Assembly: GCA_025462885.1 (NCBI GenBank)
Contig: JAOAPN010000014.1
Span: 62,001-126,000, forward strand
Source of the DNA: Acidobacteriaceae bacterium
GTDB lineage: Bacteria; Acidobacteriota; Terriglobia; Terriglobales; Acidobacteriaceae
Length of the DNA stretch: 64,000 nucleotides
Direction: 5' to 3'
Part shown: positions 62,732 through 64,000 of the stretch, one piece after another
Position numbering within the stretch: the stretch's first letter is position 1
Layout: each line of letters begins with the position of its first letter
Made by a program: the position numbers and the translations under genes
The notes under the pieces: generated by a model
The model's input: the letters and a program-made list of their open reading frames with translations, nothing else
Database searches by the model: none
Told to the model about the DNA's origin: nothing

Positions 62732-64000
62732 ATGCACACCCCGGCCCAACCTCGTAACCTGGCACGCCCCTTCCTAGCCGTCATCTCACTCCTGCTATTC
62801 GGGTTCGTGACTCCTGTCTTCGCACAATACGGCGCGAGTCTCTCCGGCACCGTGGTGGATTCCACGCAAGCCGTGATTCCGGGCGCGACGGTGACCCTGA
62901 CCAACACCGGAACCAACCAGGTCCTCACCACAACTTCGGGCGAGGGTGGCTTCTATCGATTCGGTTCACTGCCGCTGGGCTCTTACACGGTCGACGTGAA
63001 AGCAACGGGCTTCAAGAACAACAGCACCAGCGTAACGCTGAACGCGCAGAATCCTCGCGACCTGAATCTCACGCTGGAAAGCGGCGGAGGCAGTGAGACA
63101 GTCACCGTAACGGCCGATCAGGTTCCTGCCCTTCAGACCGGCGACGCGAGTATTGGTGCCACCATCAGCAGCGCGGAGATTCAACGCATTCCTACGTTCG
63201 GAGCCAATCCGTATGAACTCCTCCGCACCGCCCCGGGTATCACCGGCGACGCGGCACGTGCCGGCAACGGCACCGCAAACTTCCTGCCCAATGGAGCGGG
63301 TCCCGGCGGCTCTTCTTCGGGCGTCTATCAGACGGAGAATCAGACCCAGATTTCAGCAGATGGCCAGCGCGTCGCCAACAATAACTACATGATCGACGGC
63401 GTCAGCGTGAACTCCCTGAGTCACGGTGGTTCCGCGGTCGTTACGCCGAATACGGAAGCTGTCGGCTCCCTCAACGTCATCTCGACCTCCTACGACGCCT
63501 CGCAGGGACGCAACACCGGCGCGCAGATCATGTCCATCACCAAGAGCGGAACCAACTCGCTTCACGGCTCGCTCTTCTTCCTCTACGACGAGCCCGGCCT
63601 TAACAGCTTCAACAAATGGGGTGGCCCTACCAATGGCCCCCGTCTGAAGGTCACCAATAAGCAACGCACCTACGCCGGCTCTCTCGGCGGGCCGATCTGG
63701 AAGGACAAGCTGTTCCTCTTCGCGTCCTACCAGGGCTTCGGATTGAGTAATACCGGCACCGCGGTGGGATGGGTCGAGACCAGCCAGTATCGGGCTTCCG
63801 TCGCGGCGAATCGGCCCGGCAGCGTTACCTCCCAGATACTGGGTAGCCCGGGAGTTCAGCCGCGCATCACCGGCATGCTCAATCGTGGATGCGTTGACTA
63901 TGCTGCGAATCAAACCATGTATCCCGGCCAAACCGCAAGCACTGGAATCTGGTGCCAGGCCGTCAACGGCGGGATCGATATCGGTTCTCCGACTGCTGGC
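62732..64000 (+). CDS. Oar-like TonB-dependent receptor, 5' part
   Basis: The first 423 codons of a receptor that runs past the window end. It has a signal peptide (FLAVISLLLFGFVTPVFAQ), a carboxypeptidase-regulatory domain (GASLSGTVVDSTQAVIPGAT ... FGSLPLGSYTVDVKATGFKN) and the beginning of the plug (AEIQRIPTFGANPYELLRTAPGI, IDGVSVNSLSHGG, AQIMSITKSGTNSLHGS). This Oar/CirA-like plan is abundant in Acidobacteria and imports large glycans or metals across the outer membrane by TonB. Coming right after the aldonate genes it may import the polysaccharide that feeds them. No frame disruption is seen. Confidence 0.9.
   Translation, partial: MHTPAQPRNLARPFLAVISLLLFGFVTPVFAQYGASLSGTVVDSTQAVIPGATVTLTNTGTNQVLTTTSGEGGFYRFGSLPLGSYTVDVKATGFKNNSTSVTLNAQNPRDLNLTLESGGGSETVTVTADQVPALQTGDASIGATISSAEIQRIPTFGANPYELLRTAPGITGDAARAGNGTANFLPNGAGPGGSSSGVYQTENQTQISADGQRVANNNYMIDGVSVNSLSHGGSAVVTPNTEAVGSLNVISTSYDASQGRNTGAQIMSITKSGTNSLHGSLFFLYDEPGLNSFNKWGGPTNGPRLKVTNKQRTYAGSLGGPIWKDKLFLFASYQGFGLSNTGTAVGWVETSQYRASVAANRPGSVTSQILGSPGVQPRITGMLNRGCVDYAANQTMYPGQTASTGIWCQAVNGGIDIGSPTAG

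Overview
The window looks like chromosomal DNA from an Acidobacteriota (Terriglobia/Acidobacteriaceae-type) bacterium. The sequence shows GC-rich coding with dense short-gap gene runs. It carries lineage-flavoured families: a TIGR03435 protein, a TIGR03118 beta-propeller protein, BshC (bacillithiol), and the start of an Oar-like TonB receptor with an N-terminal carboxypeptidase-regulatory domain. The genus is inference. I saw no rRNA, tRNA, CRISPR array, prophage or intact insertion sequence.

Layout. 0-9.5 kb: an AlaC-like aminotransferase, a divergent DHA2 efflux pump/MarR pair sharing one palindrome, gltX with a DUF4440 gene, an LpxL-like acyltransferase, a promoter-to-terminator stretch that looks like a small RNA gene, an M28 peptidase and an AI-2E-family permease. 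9.7-19.7 kb: a GH130 protein, a class III aminotransferase, a Phd/VapC pair, cdsA-uppS, regulators, nicotinamidase, and a ParD/ParE pair with a broken toxin. 19.7-26.9 kb: an acyl-CoA/leucine-type catabolic run (carboxyltransferase, HMG-CoA-lyase-like, enoyl-CoA hydratase, thioesterase, SDR), then a lone B12-binding domain, a glycosyltransferase and cyaY. 27-36 kb: exported beta-propeller and sorbosone-dehydrogenase-like proteins, a TIGR03435 protein, a beta-barrel, ssb, a thioredoxin-like protein, DUF420 and ctaB. 36-45 kb: a cysteine-free S4 paralogue, small unknowns, a FUSC protein, a serine hydrolase, polX, cspA, a Nudix hydrolase and bshC. 45-55.6 kb: a GH92 mannosidase, a four-gene response regulator-kinase-beta-barrel-cupredoxin operon, a sugar transporter, cutC and a BadF-type sugar kinase. 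55.8-64 kb: glgX, then an aldonate catabolism operon (ACS-type transporter, YjhG-type dehydratase, FAH-family enzyme) leading into a TonB receptor cut by the window end.

The most distinctive signals are these. (1) A tightly overlapping two-component/beta-barrel/cupredoxin operon. (2) A candidate structured RNA with its own near-consensus promoter and terminator. (3) Two dispersed intergenic repeat families, one a roughly 230-bp element of nested hairpins with terminal inverted repeats. (4) A 17-bp-arm perfect palindrome that carries the ribosome binding sites of both divergent genes. (5) Two toxin-antitoxin pairs whose toxins have both lost their C-terminus by point lesions while the antitoxins look intact.
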